A stretch of 64,000 nucleotides of DNA, taken from assembly GCA_026874595.1 (NCBI GenBank), contig CM049315.1, positions 4,274,664-4,338,663 on the forward strand, given 5' to 3'. The DNA is from Sipunculus nudus. Taxonomy: Eukaryota; Annelida; Sipuncula; Golfingiida; Sipunculidae. A program made the position numbers and the translations under genes. Below, in pieces: positions 25,291 through 46,102 of the stretch. A model generated the notes under the pieces. It had not been told where the DNA came from and searched no databases. It saw nothing but the letters and a program-made list of their open reading frames with translations. How positions within the stretch are numbered: position 1 is the first letter of the stretch; each line of letters opens with the position of its first letter.

Positions 25291-26925
25291 TGTTCGGTTT
25301 AGTTCAGGTCATAAAGTGTCATGAGTAAGGAGCAATCAATTTAGTTCAGGTTATATAGTGTCGTGTGTGAGGAGCAATCAGTTTAGTCCAGGTCATATAG
25401 TGTCGTGAGTAAGGAGCAATCAGTTTCGATCAGGCCATATAGTGTCGAGAGTGAGGTGGAATAAGTTTAGTTCAGGCCATATAGTGTCGTGTGTGAGGAG
25501 GAATCAGTTTAGTTCAGGTCATATAGTGTCGTGTGTGAGGAGGAATCAGTTTAGTTCAGGTCATATAGTGTCGTGAGTAAGGAGCAATAAGTTTAGTTCA
25601 GGTCATATAGTGTCGAGAGTGAGGAGCAATCAGTTTAGTTCAGGTCATGTAGTGTCGTGTGTGAGGAGGAATCAGTTTAGTTCAGGTCATATAGTGTCGG
25701 GTGTGAGGAGCAATCAGTTTAGTTCAGGTCATATAGTGTCGTGAGTAAGGAGCTATAAGTTTAGTTCAGGTCATATAGTGTCCAGAGTGAGGAGCAATCA
25801 GTTTAGTTCAGGTCATATAGTGTCGTGTGTGAGGAGGAATCAGTTTAGTTCAGGCCATATAGTGTCGTGTGTGAGGAGGAATCAGTTTAGTTCAGGCCAT
25901 ATAGTGTCGTGTGTGAGGAGGAATCAGTTTAGTTTAGGTCATATAGTGTCGTGTGTGAGGAGGAATCAGTTTAGTTCAGGTCATATAGTGTCGTGTGTGA
26001 GGATCAATCAGTTTAGTTCAGGTCATATAGTGTCGTGTTTAGTTCAGGTCATATAGTGTCGTGTGTGAGGAGGAATCAGTTTAGTTTAGGTCATATGGTG
26101 TCGTGTGTGAGGAGGAATCAGTTTAGTTCAGGTCATATAGTGTCGTGTGTGAGGAGGAATCAGTTTAGTTCAGGTCATATAGTGTCGTGAGTGAGGAGGA
26201 ATCAGTTTAGTTCAGGTCATATAGTGTCGTGTGTGAGGAGGAATCAGTTTAGTTCAGGTCATATAGTGTCGTGAGTAAGGAGCAATAAGTTTAGTTCAGG
26301 TCATATAATGTCGAGAGTGAGGAGCAATCAGTTTAGTTCAGGTCATGTAGTGTAGTGTGTGAGGAGGAATCAGTTTAGTTCAGGTCATATAGTGTCGTGT
26401 GTGAGGAGCAATCAGTTTAGTTCAGGTCATATAGTGTCGTGAGTAAGGAGCAATAAGTTTAGTTCAGGTCATATAGGTTCCAGAGTGAGGAGCAATCAGT
26501 TTAGTTCAGGTCATATAGTGTCGTGTGTGAGGAGGAATCAGTTTAGTTCAGGCGATATAGTGTCGTGTGTGAGGAGGAATCAGTTTAGTTCAGGTCATAT
26601 AGTGTCGTGTGTGAGGAGGAATCAGTTTAGTTCAGGTCATATAGTGTCGTGTGTGAGGATCAATCAGTTTAGTTCAGGTCATATAGTGTCGTGTTTAGTT
26701 CAGGTCATATAGTGTCGTGTGTGAGGAGGAATCAGTTTAGTTTAGGTCATATAGTGTCGTGTGTGAGGAGGAATCAGTTTAGTTCAGGTCTTATAGTGTC
26801 GTGTGTGAGGAGGAATCAGTTTAGTTCAGGTCATATAGTGTCGTGAGTGAGGAGGAATCAGTTTAGTTCAGGTCATATAGTGTCCTGTGTGAGGAGGAAT
26901 CAGTTTAGTTCAGGTCATATGACAA
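25290..26925. repeat. 42-bp tandem repeat array with higher-order structure
   Basis: About 39 copies of a 42-bp unit: GGAATCAGTTTAGTTCAGGT then CATATAGTGTCGTGTGTGAGGA. Variants GTGAGTAAGGAGCAATAAG, CGAGAGTGAGG and CCAGAGTGAGG recur in the same order, and a 26-bp truncated unit (TTTAGTTCAGG... after GTGTCG) occurs at 26036 and 26692. This shows a duplicated block with a 656-698 bp period. Plus-strand frames of 14-residue repeats are open by arithmetic only. The unit is unrelated in sequence to the 42-bp unit at 2485-4020. Confidence 0.95.
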
Positions 26926-27059
26926 TAAATCATACCAGAATAAACACCGAGTTACCAAAAAAATGCTTAAGAAGACTTTCTTGGACTCATCAGATGTCCT
27001 CTGATTCGCTATTGGTCAAGTCGACCAGTTACAGAAAGAAATAGTAGGGAATGCCTACA

Positions 27060-29065
27060 TTTTTATTGGGAACTCCTCGGCCGAATCAGTTTGCTTCTAG
27101 CCTCGGATGTACAGAGTAGGCAGCCATGGAAAGTATTCCGGCAAGGTCAAGGCCATGGCAGGTTAATCGCACAAGCGCAAAACAATATATTATGTGTACA
27201 GATACTGGCAGTCCTCGTATATTATGTGGACAGATACTGCCAGTCCTCGCCTATTATGTGTACAGATACTGCCTGTCCTCGCCTATTATGTGTACAGATA
27301 CTGCCAGTCCTCGCTTATTATGTGTACAGATACTGCCAGTCCTCGCCTATTATGTCTACTGATACTGCCAGTCCTCGCCTATTATGTCTACAGATACTGC
27401 CGGTCCTCGCCTATTATGTCTACAGATACTGCCGGTCCTCGACTATTATGTCTACAGGAACTGCCGGTCCTCGCCTATTATGTCTACAGATACTGCCGGT
27501 CCTCGACTATTATGTCTACAGATACTGCCGGTCCTCGACTATTATGTGTCAAGATACTGCCGGTCCTCGCATATTATGTCTACATATACCGCCGGTCCTA
27601 GCACATAATGTCTACAGATACCGCCGGTCCTCGCATATTATGTCTACAGATACCGCCGGTCCTCGCATATTATGTCCACAGATACCGCCGGTCCTCGCAT
27701 TTTATGTCCACAGATACCGCCGGTCCTCGCATATTATGTCCACAGATACCGCCGGTCCTCGCCTATTATGTCCACAAATACCGCCGGTCCTCGCCTATTA
27801 TGTGTACAGATACCGACGGTCCTCGCCTATTATGTGTACAGATACCGCCGGTCCTCGCCTATTATGTGTACAGATACCGCCGGTCCTCGCCTATTATGTG
27901 TACAGATACGGCCGGTCCTCGCCTATTATGTGTACAGATACCGCCGGTCCGCGCCTATTATGTGTACAGATACCGCCGGTCAGCGCCTATTATGTGTACA
28001 GATACCGCCGGTCCGCGCCTATTATGTCTACAGATACCGCCGGTCCGCGCCTATTATGTCTACAGATACCGCCGGTCCGCGCCTATTATGTCTACAGATA
28101 CCGCCGGTCCGCGCCTATTATGTCTACAGATACCGCCGGTCCGCGCCTATTATGTCTACAGATACCGCCGGTCCGCGCCTATTATGTCTACAGATACCGC
28201 CGGTCCGCGCCTATTATGTCTACAGATACCGCCGGTCCGCGCCTATTATGTCTACAGATATGGCCGGTCCGCGCCTATTATGTCTACAGATACCGCCGGT
28301 CCTCGCCTATTATGTGTACAGATACCGCCGGTCCTCGCCTATTATGTGTGCAGATACCGCCAGTCCTCGCCTATTATGTGTGCAGATACCGCCAGTCCTC
28401 GCCTATTATGTGTGCAGATACTGCCAGTCCTCGCATATTATGTGTGCAGATACCGCCAGTCCTCGCATATTATGTGTGCAGATACTGCCAGTCCTCGCCT
28501 ATTATGTGTACAGACACTGCCAGTCCTCGCCTATTATGTGTACAGATACTGCCAGTCCTCGCATATTTTTGTGTGCAGATACTGCCAGTCCTCGCATATT
28601 ATGTGTACAGATACTGCCAGTCCTCGCATACTATGTGTACAGATACTGCCAGTCCTCGTATATTCTATCCTTAAAGCTATAAGACAACACTGATAAAAAA
28701 AACCAGAGGTGAAAATCCCATGTACACTGATTGGGACCGTTCAAGGATACAGTTCACGCCAGGAAGTCCATCCCGAGTGGGCGATGTATGAAGCATTTAT
28801 TATAAACTTAATTTTCTAGTTAAATTACTGTCGGAATTTGGTAATAGTTGATGTTTAGCAGCATATCAAGCCCAAATAATACATATTATTATGGCAAATT
28901 AATCTATTTTTTGCGGAAACTGTGTTTTTTTTAAACGAGTCAGTAGAAATGGCAACCCGTTGTATTTCCGGCGAACTTCTTCAAAACTGGAGGAGTATCA
29001 TCGGGCTATACATACATCCGTGGCTAGAAGCTAATAGATTCGGCCGTGGAGTTCCGAATGCTATA
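27060..29065. mobile_element. Interspersed element B with expanded minisatellite core
   Basis: The flanks 27060-27184 and 28665-29065 match 42563-42715 and 42735-43135 respectively, in the same order and orientation. Shared blocks include CCTCGGATGT, GGAAAGTATT/AGAAAGTATT, ACAACACTGA, CACGCCAGGAAGT, TAAATTACTGTCG, GGAAATGGCAACCCG and ATTTCCGGCGAAC. Between the flanks this copy carries the 32-bp array, where the 42.6-kb copy has one unit. The architecture resembles bivalve minisatellite-bearing elements (pearl-type/Helentron-derived), but no terminal hairpin or ends were fixed. Non-coding. Confidence 0.75.
27185..28668. repeat. 32-bp tandem repeat array
   Basis: About 46 copies of a 32-bp unit: TATTATGTGTACAGATACTG then CCAGTCCTCGCC. 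Because 32 is not a multiple of three, one plus-strand frame reads all three phases of the unit every 96 bp, and all three frames lack stops. This creates long overlapping frames (up to 527 codons, 27091-28674). The outer units read TACTGCCAGTCCTCG, while the central units (about 27950-28270) read TACCGCCGGTCCGCG. Confidence 0.97.
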
Positions 29066-29129
29066 TTTTTAAATTTCTTCACCATTTTCATCTTTAGTAC
29101 ATGTACCCTACACTAGAGGTTTCCCCAAT

Positions 29130-29158
29130 ACGCCCCCCTCCCCCCCCCCCCCCCCCAA
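29130..29158. repeat. Poly(C) run
   Basis: CCCCCCTCCCC and a long uninterrupted C run just after element B. Confidence 0.9.
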
Positions 29159-29446
29159 GATTTATGCTGTCATGGTGTGTGCAAGGCCACTGGAATATTA
29201 TATGTGTGTACGGTATTTACAGATTTTCGATAATTCCAGTTAAAACGAAGCATACTTTTAATAATAATAATAATAATAATAATATTGAATCAAATAATAT
29301 TGCATTTATGACTTTTTGTAACTTAAGTGTGACCGTTTCGTCTTTAAAAAATCTTGTCTTTGCTATATGCTACATTTCTTTTTATTTTTCCGTCACAGAA
29401 TGTCAATAAACTATAATATATAGCGAATCTGTATAGTGTGCTTACA

Positions 29447-29461
29447 TAGTTTGGCTGGTCT
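29447..29461. repeat. Target-site duplication, left copy
   Basis: TAGTTTGGCTGGTCT, identical to 30454-30468. The two copies bracket element A copy 2. Confidence 0.75.
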
Positions 29462-29472
29462 ATAATAATAAT

Positions 29473-29527
<55 letters not shown>
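29462..29527. repeat. (AAT)n microsatellite
   Basis: About 20 AAT/ATA units with one interruption (ATATTAATAAT near the start). It forms one end of element A copy 2. A shorter (AAT)n lies at 29260-29283. Confidence 0.95.
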
Positions 29528-29529
<2 letters not shown>

Positions 29530-30453
29530 TAGCTGCCCCCGTGGAAAATCCAAGGCTCTACCTGATTCATATATTTGTAATGAGCTGATAGGGACTTGAC
29601 GAGGCATATTTTACTCCTAAGGTTTTTGCAGGAACTTTTGTCATGTGTTTCACTTATATGATATAAAGATTACTTTTGCTAGAATTCTCCTGAAAAACCC
29701 TCCAACAAAATATCAACATAGAAAGAAAAATTATTCTGTTCAAGAAATCACAAAAAAAATAAATTTTGGAAAGAGACATGAGAGTGTACGAATTTATAAG
29801 TGAGAAGTTTTTTTTTTCCGATAAACAACATAGGTCCGACAGCTTCATTGCTTGGGAAATATCGTAGATATAACAATTGTATGGAGAAGCATTCTACCGT
29901 GAAATTATATGAAAGATGCTTTGTATTAGTTGAATCTCAGGCGACATCGTGAAACATGATGTTAGTTCAGTGTAGTCAGTTGAGGGTATAGTCTAAAGCA
30001 TGTTAACAGACACTTGCGTTATTTGTATACACATACATATGTCGTTAAAGTCGCTTGTACGCGAAACGTATAGCTGCCAATGTGAAAAGGATAGGCCTAG
30101 AAAATATATTCCAACAGTATTAAATTTTTGGTTTAAGTACTGTATATTGTCATTGAATAAGCAGTTTGATGAACGAACGACTGATTAGTAGATTATGGTG
30201 GGGGTTTTAAATTCCCCAAAAGATTGAGGAAACTAAGAAGTGTGTGCTAGGTCTTAACGGGCCATTGAAAATCCCCATGCGCCTCCTGAAAAAGCATCAG
30301 AGGCGTGAAGGACCTTGCGGCAAAAAAAAAAAAAAAAAAAAAAATTTGCCGAATTTGGAGAGTCAAATCAGAACGGAAGCAGGTAAACCGCGGTCTAGAA
30401 AAAACCCAACTCCGTATTAATTATATAGATAATATAATAAATGTTTTCTCACT
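29462..30453 (-). mobile_element. Element A copy 2, complete insertion
   Basis: A 992-bp insertion bounded by identical 15-bp direct repeats. Its low-coordinate end is an (ATA/AAT)n run of about 65 bp (29462-29527), followed by CTAGCTGCCCCCGTGG and then sequence matching 6496-7090, 7484-7565 and 10626-10910. A 15-bp target duplication plus a simple-repeat end is typical of target-primed retroposition. If the AAT run is the 3' tail, the element reads on the minus strand. No open frame encodes a recognisable protein, so it is probably non-autonomous. A poly(A) run is at 30322-30343. Confidence 0.6.
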
Positions 30454-30468
30454 TAGTTTGGCTGGTCT
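30454..30468. repeat. Target-site duplication, right copy
   Basis: TAGTTTGGCTGGTCT, an exact match of 29447-29461. Confidence 0.75.
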
Positions 30469-30917
30469 GGCTCGGATTGCCCCCTCCCCCGGGAATATGC
30501 CAAAATATCTATTTTTAAATATTTCACTCTTGACCTACAGTTCACCTACTTTTCACCTACAGTTAAATGAGACGTTTTGGGGTTTAAAACAAACTTGTCA
30601 TATTTTTAACGGTCCCTCTTTGTCTGATGACGTAAAAGCTAAAGACTGGTATGAAACAAGGTGTAATATTATCAATTTAATTAATATAATTTCTTCTTAT
30701 TATGCATTATTTTATTATACATTTAAGTAACAAGATTCATATTCCACATGCATTTTAAAATCATTTGGTTCATTAAAAATAAAGTAACATTTCTTAAGGG
30801 TAAACAGCTGTCAAGAGGAAGTTTACAAACTACACTGTTTAATACTTCTTGATGTTTGGCATCAAGATTAAGTCAAAAACTGACATGCACATATACAACA
30901 GTACAACTGATATTTAA

Positions 30918-31413
30918 AGGGACATAATCAGGAGTAATATTTTGCCTACTCTTCCACACTAATAGTTCAGTTTTCCTTTATACAAAAGTTTTCCAGCAAA
31001 AACATCCTAGCACATAGGCTAAGTACCTCGCATACGGCGGTTTAGCACTTCTTATGGCTCTGCGTGTTGATAAATAAAGTCCACGTGTGTTTGTTTACCA
31101 AAATAATCCCGCGTGACCGGAGGTCCGATTTTGAGCCGCAACACGTGATTTTTCAGCCAGCAGGAACGTGATTTCAATTTTTTCGGCCAAGGAGTCCTAA
31201 AATCTCCAGAATGACACGTGTTGTAGCCCTGCGATGCATACGCTGTGTTTATGTTTACACCTGTGATCGCGCCCGGTGCACTGTTTTTAAAACTCGTCAA
31301 CCGGAGTAAGCAAACGGTTTCAGGGCAATAGTTTGGTAGGTATCAATTCATTTTAAAGGGAAGAAGCTATTTTTCGTGTTAGTTCAACATGCTTTATAGG
31401 TGATTGGGCCCCT
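30918..31413. mobile_element. Candidate TTAA-flanked MITE
   Basis: TTAA at 30914-30917 and at 31414-31417 flank a 496-bp stretch. It starts AGGGACATAATCA and ends with the inverse of AGGGGCCCAATCA (9 of 13 bases agree). TTAA targets are typical of piggyBac and Kolobok. The inverted repeat is short and imperfect, and TTAA is common in AT-rich DNA. An 82-codon minus frame inside is not recognised. Confidence 0.35.
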
Positions 31414-31419
31414 TTAATA

Positions 31420-34128
31420 ATCTAGCGGAAAACTATTGATTGCACATCAAACTCGACAGTACAGGCACTATGACAGTGATACTAGGATACTAGTGCCACC
31501 TGGTGGTCAGAATGGTCTCCATCACTTTTCATATTATCTTCTGTTTCATGTTGTAGCATTATATCTGATCACTAGTAACCATGTGTTTATGACGGAAATT
31601 ATGTTGAAAATTTTGTGAGTGTCAAGAAAAGTTAAATGATATTGATAAATGTAGAGGAAGACATTTTGGGATAATTTTAGCTCTTCAAAATTGTAAGACT
31701 GTGAAACATCTGTATCTCACGAGAAAAGTCACGAGGGGACATGTGGGCCCATCTCCGAATAAAAGGTATAGGATCAAATATTTGAAAATGTTAACATTAT
31801 TCATGGCAGGGACAAGCCCAGATGTTACCTTACCAAACAGATTGGAAAAAGGATTATTTATTTTTCTTTTTTATATCTGCGTTTCTATAGAGGTATTATG
31901 AATTAACTTGTTGAGATATACTGATCTCAGTGGTTGGGTGTTTTATATTTATAACAGTTGAATTGAGCTCATTGCGTAGACTTTCGACAGAGGGGAGATA
32001 CGAAATTTAGAAACAACATGTAATAAAACAAGATTAACACGTAAGGACATATAACTTTGCTTTTGTCAAAGATAATACAAATCGAAACGTGGTCATTTTG
32101 CTGGTATACATATTAAGAAGTAGTAAGAGACCACATACCTCCGCCAGAATTGATCCTCATCAGAATTGGCTGTGCGACCCTACACAGATGTAACAGTTCA
32201 TCAACTCCATCCCAGGAACACCTCCAAAACAAAGCCGCTCCGTAATACCCATGAATAGCTTCATTAAAATGATACAGCCGTATTTAACAATTGGATGGAA
32301 TCGTTTGACTCAAAAACATATATTGGTGATTCAGTTTATCTCCAAATGTTAATGTTCCTCGGGTGTTATCCTAACCCTCTACAAAATCGTATCTAATACA
32401 AACTATTTAACCCTCTCGCCACCAGAGGTCCTTTGTATCAGGACTCCACATAGATCATGAGATTTTTGTTAAATCTATAATTAAAATAATGTCCTAAGCC
32501 TTTTTAGAACGTGATTAAGAATTTTATTTATTAATATTACATACAAATGAAAATATGTTTAAATATTGCCCAAATTGAATCTGTTCTTAGTGTATAATAT
32601 TTTAGTGTGTACACTACTTAAGTGACGGCTGAATTGTAAATGGGACCTAATTAAATCAATATGAATACAATAATGAGATTATATTAGACGGTTAGACCCC
32701 TTTGTGTCAGTTTGTTTATTAGTAAAGACTTAAGCTTGCAGATGCAAATCCAGACACAAAGCCTATGGAAAACTCCTTATCACAGAATGTTGATTCGCTT
32801 CTTCTTTTTTTAATGGGAATTTTGTGAAAAAGAAACATGAATGGACGATTAAATACATGGATCACTTCAGTAAATTTTGTTTGACGCTAGTATACTTCAT
32901 AATCTTATAATTAATCTAAATAAGACTTATCTGATAAGTATGATTTGCATGAAAAATCTCAGGGGAAAACGGTGTAGAGTTAGGTCGATTTGAACTTCTC
33001 CTGAATAGACAAAGTTTATTTCACGAAATGGTGCTCTAGTCCACACTGGTCATTTAAAAAGAGCGAACAATAACGCCATCTAGTGATTAGATTAGTAACT
33101 ATTCGTTCCACTGAATGACGTTGACAATATGACAGGTATCGCCCAGTTGCTGGTCCAGAGTTCCTTTCGTTAGTAGGTTTTCTGTCCATCATGTTAAAAG
33201 TTTCCTGTTTAGGTTTAGATAGACAAATAGTCCTAATCTTTCCGGTGGATAGCACTGACAACGCAAGAAATGCATCATTCACATAACATATGATAAGGTG
33301 TTGGTACTCTAGCCTATCCGCGCCCATGTTAGAGATTGATCTTATTTTTTAAACACTTAAAGCATGAATTAAACTCAGTTTATTCGAAGTAATTAAGATC
33401 AATCAGTCCTACAAAACATAACCAGAGGCATCTATCGGTCATGAGTAGTACTAAGTGTGGTCGGTTGTACTTCTATAAAGCTAATTTTAAATAACGTTTA
33501 AATGGAATAAGCAGCCTTATCTTTAAATACTATATCTTTTAAGCGACATTCCTTGAGAATTCCAAGCTTGTTTAATTTTATACATGATAATACAGGTGAA
33601 GCGATTTTAGATACCCCCGCTCCGGATTACCCTCATTCAGGTTACAGAGAGTCGGATGAAATCGATTTCAGATTGCACCCGAGGGTAACTTTCGTTTTGC
33701 TTCCCTACGATCTGAAATTATCCCCACTAAGAGGTTGTTTCTTTATGTTTATTTACTCATAGTTATTGCAATTCCTTTCGTATGGATTCCATTAGGTTTA
33801 ATATATGTATATATCTTATGCCGGTGCTTCACGTACGCTTAGGGGAAGTGTATAAGTCAATATCATTAGATTTAACAACACACAATAGACATTTTGCGAA
33901 ATTTCATTTTTCAGATATTGATTGTAGCTTAAGATCTTGCATCTTGCACGTGTTTATCCAATTAACATATCATGAGTTAGAAGCATAACAATTTATCATT
34001 TAGCTAAATCAGAGAAGCAGTAGTTATCTGAACAGTTGGGGGGGGGGGGGGGGGGGGCAACCCCAGACGGTAATTTGAAAAAGATTTCATATTGCTGGGG
34101 CTGAGCCTATAAAACGAAGATGGACAAA
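31420..34128. other. Non-coding stretch, no gene seen
   Basis: Open frames do not exceed 103 codons and none shows a domain. A 69-codon plus frame (33553-33762) has a fairly coding-like composition but no homology that I can recognise and no clear splice context. A poly(G) run is at 34038-34058. Confidence 0.4.
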
Positions 34129-34131
34129 TTA

Positions 34132-34253
34132 AGGCCAGTCCACACCGAACGCTGTGTCGTGCTGCGTTGTTAAAAAAATGTTGAGTACATGCAAATAGAC
34201 CGGAGTGTCCACACCAAACGCATCGCAGAGCGGTGTTCGGTGTGGCCGGGCCT
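34132..34253. mobile_element. Short Harbinger-like MITE
   Basis: A 122-bp element with inverted ends AGGCCAGTCCACACCGAAC and AGGCCCGGCCACACCGAAC (two mismatches in 19), flanked by TTA at 34129-34131 and TTA at 34254-34256. A subterminal direct repeat, GTCCACACC(G/A)AACGC, occurs at 34138 and 34207. The 3-bp TTA duplication and TIR start (AGG) parallel the large element at 7936-9966, although the TIR sequences differ. It has no coding capacity. Confidence 0.7.
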
Positions 34254-34256
34254 TTA

Positions 34257-35145
34257 CTGTGGGTGGGCGTGTACGTCGGCGCAGGTTACTAACAAGTGTA
34301 CGTATACGACTCTGCTGGTTAGGGATTGTGGGTAAATAACGCCTGTCCTCACAATACATTGGGACTTCTGTTTACACCAATGGCGTAGGCATAAATGTAC
34401 TGAGGAGGGTAGTCAATGTAGCTGTAGTCCATTAAAAATGTTGGATTAGAATTCCTTCAAGAAATATTACCTGAACATGATTTTTAGCGGTAAAGGCTTT
34501 ATGGAATAAGTAATATTTGGTAAGTATGCGTTCTTGCGATGTAAGTGTAATTCCTTGAATTGTTAAAACATTTTGATTTTGAAGTTTGACAGTTGAGACA
34601 AGTAGTCCCGGTCATCCCAATAATAACTGACCGGAAGAGGTTTGTTTTGAACAGAAAGGACCCCAGGCGGAAGTATGTGGTCGTCTTAACTACCCAGAGA
34701 CCGCTGCTTGAAGTATCCATTAAAAAATAATATGCAAACCACTGGTCCCTGTAGTTGGTACTAAAGTCAGTCTCAGGTTTTATAGAATCATAGACAGAAT
34801 GACCTTTATAGGGCATTCGTTCCTGTTATTATAACATCTCAGTTTTCAGATAAAAAAAAACTGAAGCTTGAAAAAAAAAATTCCGTGGTATTGTTACACA
34901 ACACTTTTTTAAAACTAAAATATAAACACAAATTTACCGATAAAAATGAACTGTCTTTATGGCATTCAACTGTTTCATTATTTTGTGTTTCAATTTCACT
35001 ACTGATAATGGTCTGTTAAAATAATAAATGATCTTTTACCCTGAGGGTTTACAAAATAAATGTATATATGAAACCAGACGACAAAGTTCCGTGAGCTTAG
35101 ATAAACAAATCTTATAAAATCATATAGTGATGCAGTTGTTTACGG
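34257..35145. other. Intergenic stretch downstream of the maltase gene
   Basis: No supported gene. It holds the region past the maltase stop codon, so it probably includes the 3' UTR and polyadenylation site of that gene. Confidence 0.4.
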
Positions 35146-35151
35146 TTTATT
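35146..35151 (-). promoter_or_regulatory. Possible poly(A) signal of maltase gene
   Basis: AATAAA on the minus strand begins 6 nt after the TAA stop codon. This would give a very short 3' UTR, so a further-downstream signal may be used instead. Confidence 0.3.
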
Positions 35152-35156
35152 GTATC

Positions 35157-44844
<9,688 letters not shown>

Positions 44845-45001
44845 TCAAGGTCTATTTAGTGTGATGATCACCGCGGACTTTCGACAGGGCTATCAGTGTC
44901 TGTGTACATGTTATTGTTTCAATTGATTAGCGACTGATAACATGCCTTGTCATGTTAGCATTAATTCATTTGAAGATCTCCTGACCTGAGGGCATGTTCT
45001 G

Positions 45002-45002
<1 letters not shown>

Positions 45003-45044
<42 letters not shown>
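45003..45044. repeat. (TA)n microsatellite
   Basis: Perfect TA run of about 21 units about 260 bp upstream of the maltase start codon. Confidence 0.97.
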
Positions 45045-45047
<3 letters not shown>

Positions 45048-46058
45048 GGTGTGTGTGTATGCGTGTGTCCTTTATAAAACGTATTATTAAGTATAAAAAC
45101 AGGTAAATATAAAGAAATGTTGGTGGCCACATCTTGAAATCGAAGGGGTTTCGGTTCATAGTTTGTGATAGGGATGTCTCTGGATACAATTTAAAACTAA
45201 AGTCTAAAACAACAATAAAACATGGAACTTTAAATAAACAAATGTTTGAAACGAGGGTTTGAAGAAAAAGACTTGTAATATCGGAGAGGAAAATCGAAAA
45301 TTTTTTACTGGAGATACTGATGATGATAATTTTTTTCGCCTTTTGTTAAAAAGCCCAATGGCCTACAAAATTACACTGTCAATGAAATTAAACCATATGC
45401 CAAATGTCATATATATTAGTAGAGGCCCACTCTTTAATAACACATACAATTTGCTAAAAAAATACCTTTGTAATTGAGAACTTAGGCCAGTCTGCCTGCA
45501 TACAATCATATGTCCCAGTAATTATGAGACTGACAGCCAGTTCGTGCGATGCACAGGAAATGCCGACGTTAACAATTGGATTTTTGGATTTACACTCTGG
45601 ATTTACATTCACGTGTATTCCTTTCTCTTATTATCTAACACAAAACCTGATGTTCAAATTGCCGGTTGTTTACATCACTACTGATTCAACAGGATGAAAG
45701 ACTATCAAAGTGCATTTTTCGGTATGTGCATGGCAGCACGACTTAAAAGTAAGCCATGTTAGTATGATAAAAAATGCATAGAGAGTTGAGTATTCACCGT
45801 TTCGGCCGGCCGTATACTAAATGTGCAAATAAATGACAATAAAGCAAACACTTATAATTCCTACATCAAAGATTCGCAGTTATTTTCTACAACAAAGTTT
45901 ACATTCAGAACATACTACTGCATGGCTAATGCAAGTAGAGAAAAATTTGGTTATCCGCAAAACACATCTTCTTGGTGACTTTAAAAAATTCATAGGTCTT
46001 CATGTCAACGAGCTTTACATAAATATAGTACTACATATGTTGTTTTATACTAGCCTTC

Positions 46059-46060
<2 letters not shown>

Positions 46061-46100
<40 letters not shown>
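46061..46100. repeat. (TA)n microsatellite
   Basis: Perfect TA run of about 20 units. Confidence 0.97.

Positions 46101-46102
<2 letters not shown>

Noticed and set aside
25778-27044. Plus-strand frames with RRNQFSSGHIVSCV repeats
   Set aside because: These are products of the 42-bp minisatellite.
23665-28668. CRISPR-like direct repeats
   Set aside because: Units are contiguous with no unique spacers, and the window is eukaryotic.
27091-28693. Long overlapping plus-strand open frames (527, 361 and 336 codons)
   Set aside because: They are fully explained by a 32-bp repeat without stops in any frame; a second copy of the surrounding element carries one unit and no frame.
33553-33762. 69-codon plus frame with coding-like composition
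   Set aside because: No homology recognised and no splice context or neighbouring exons.
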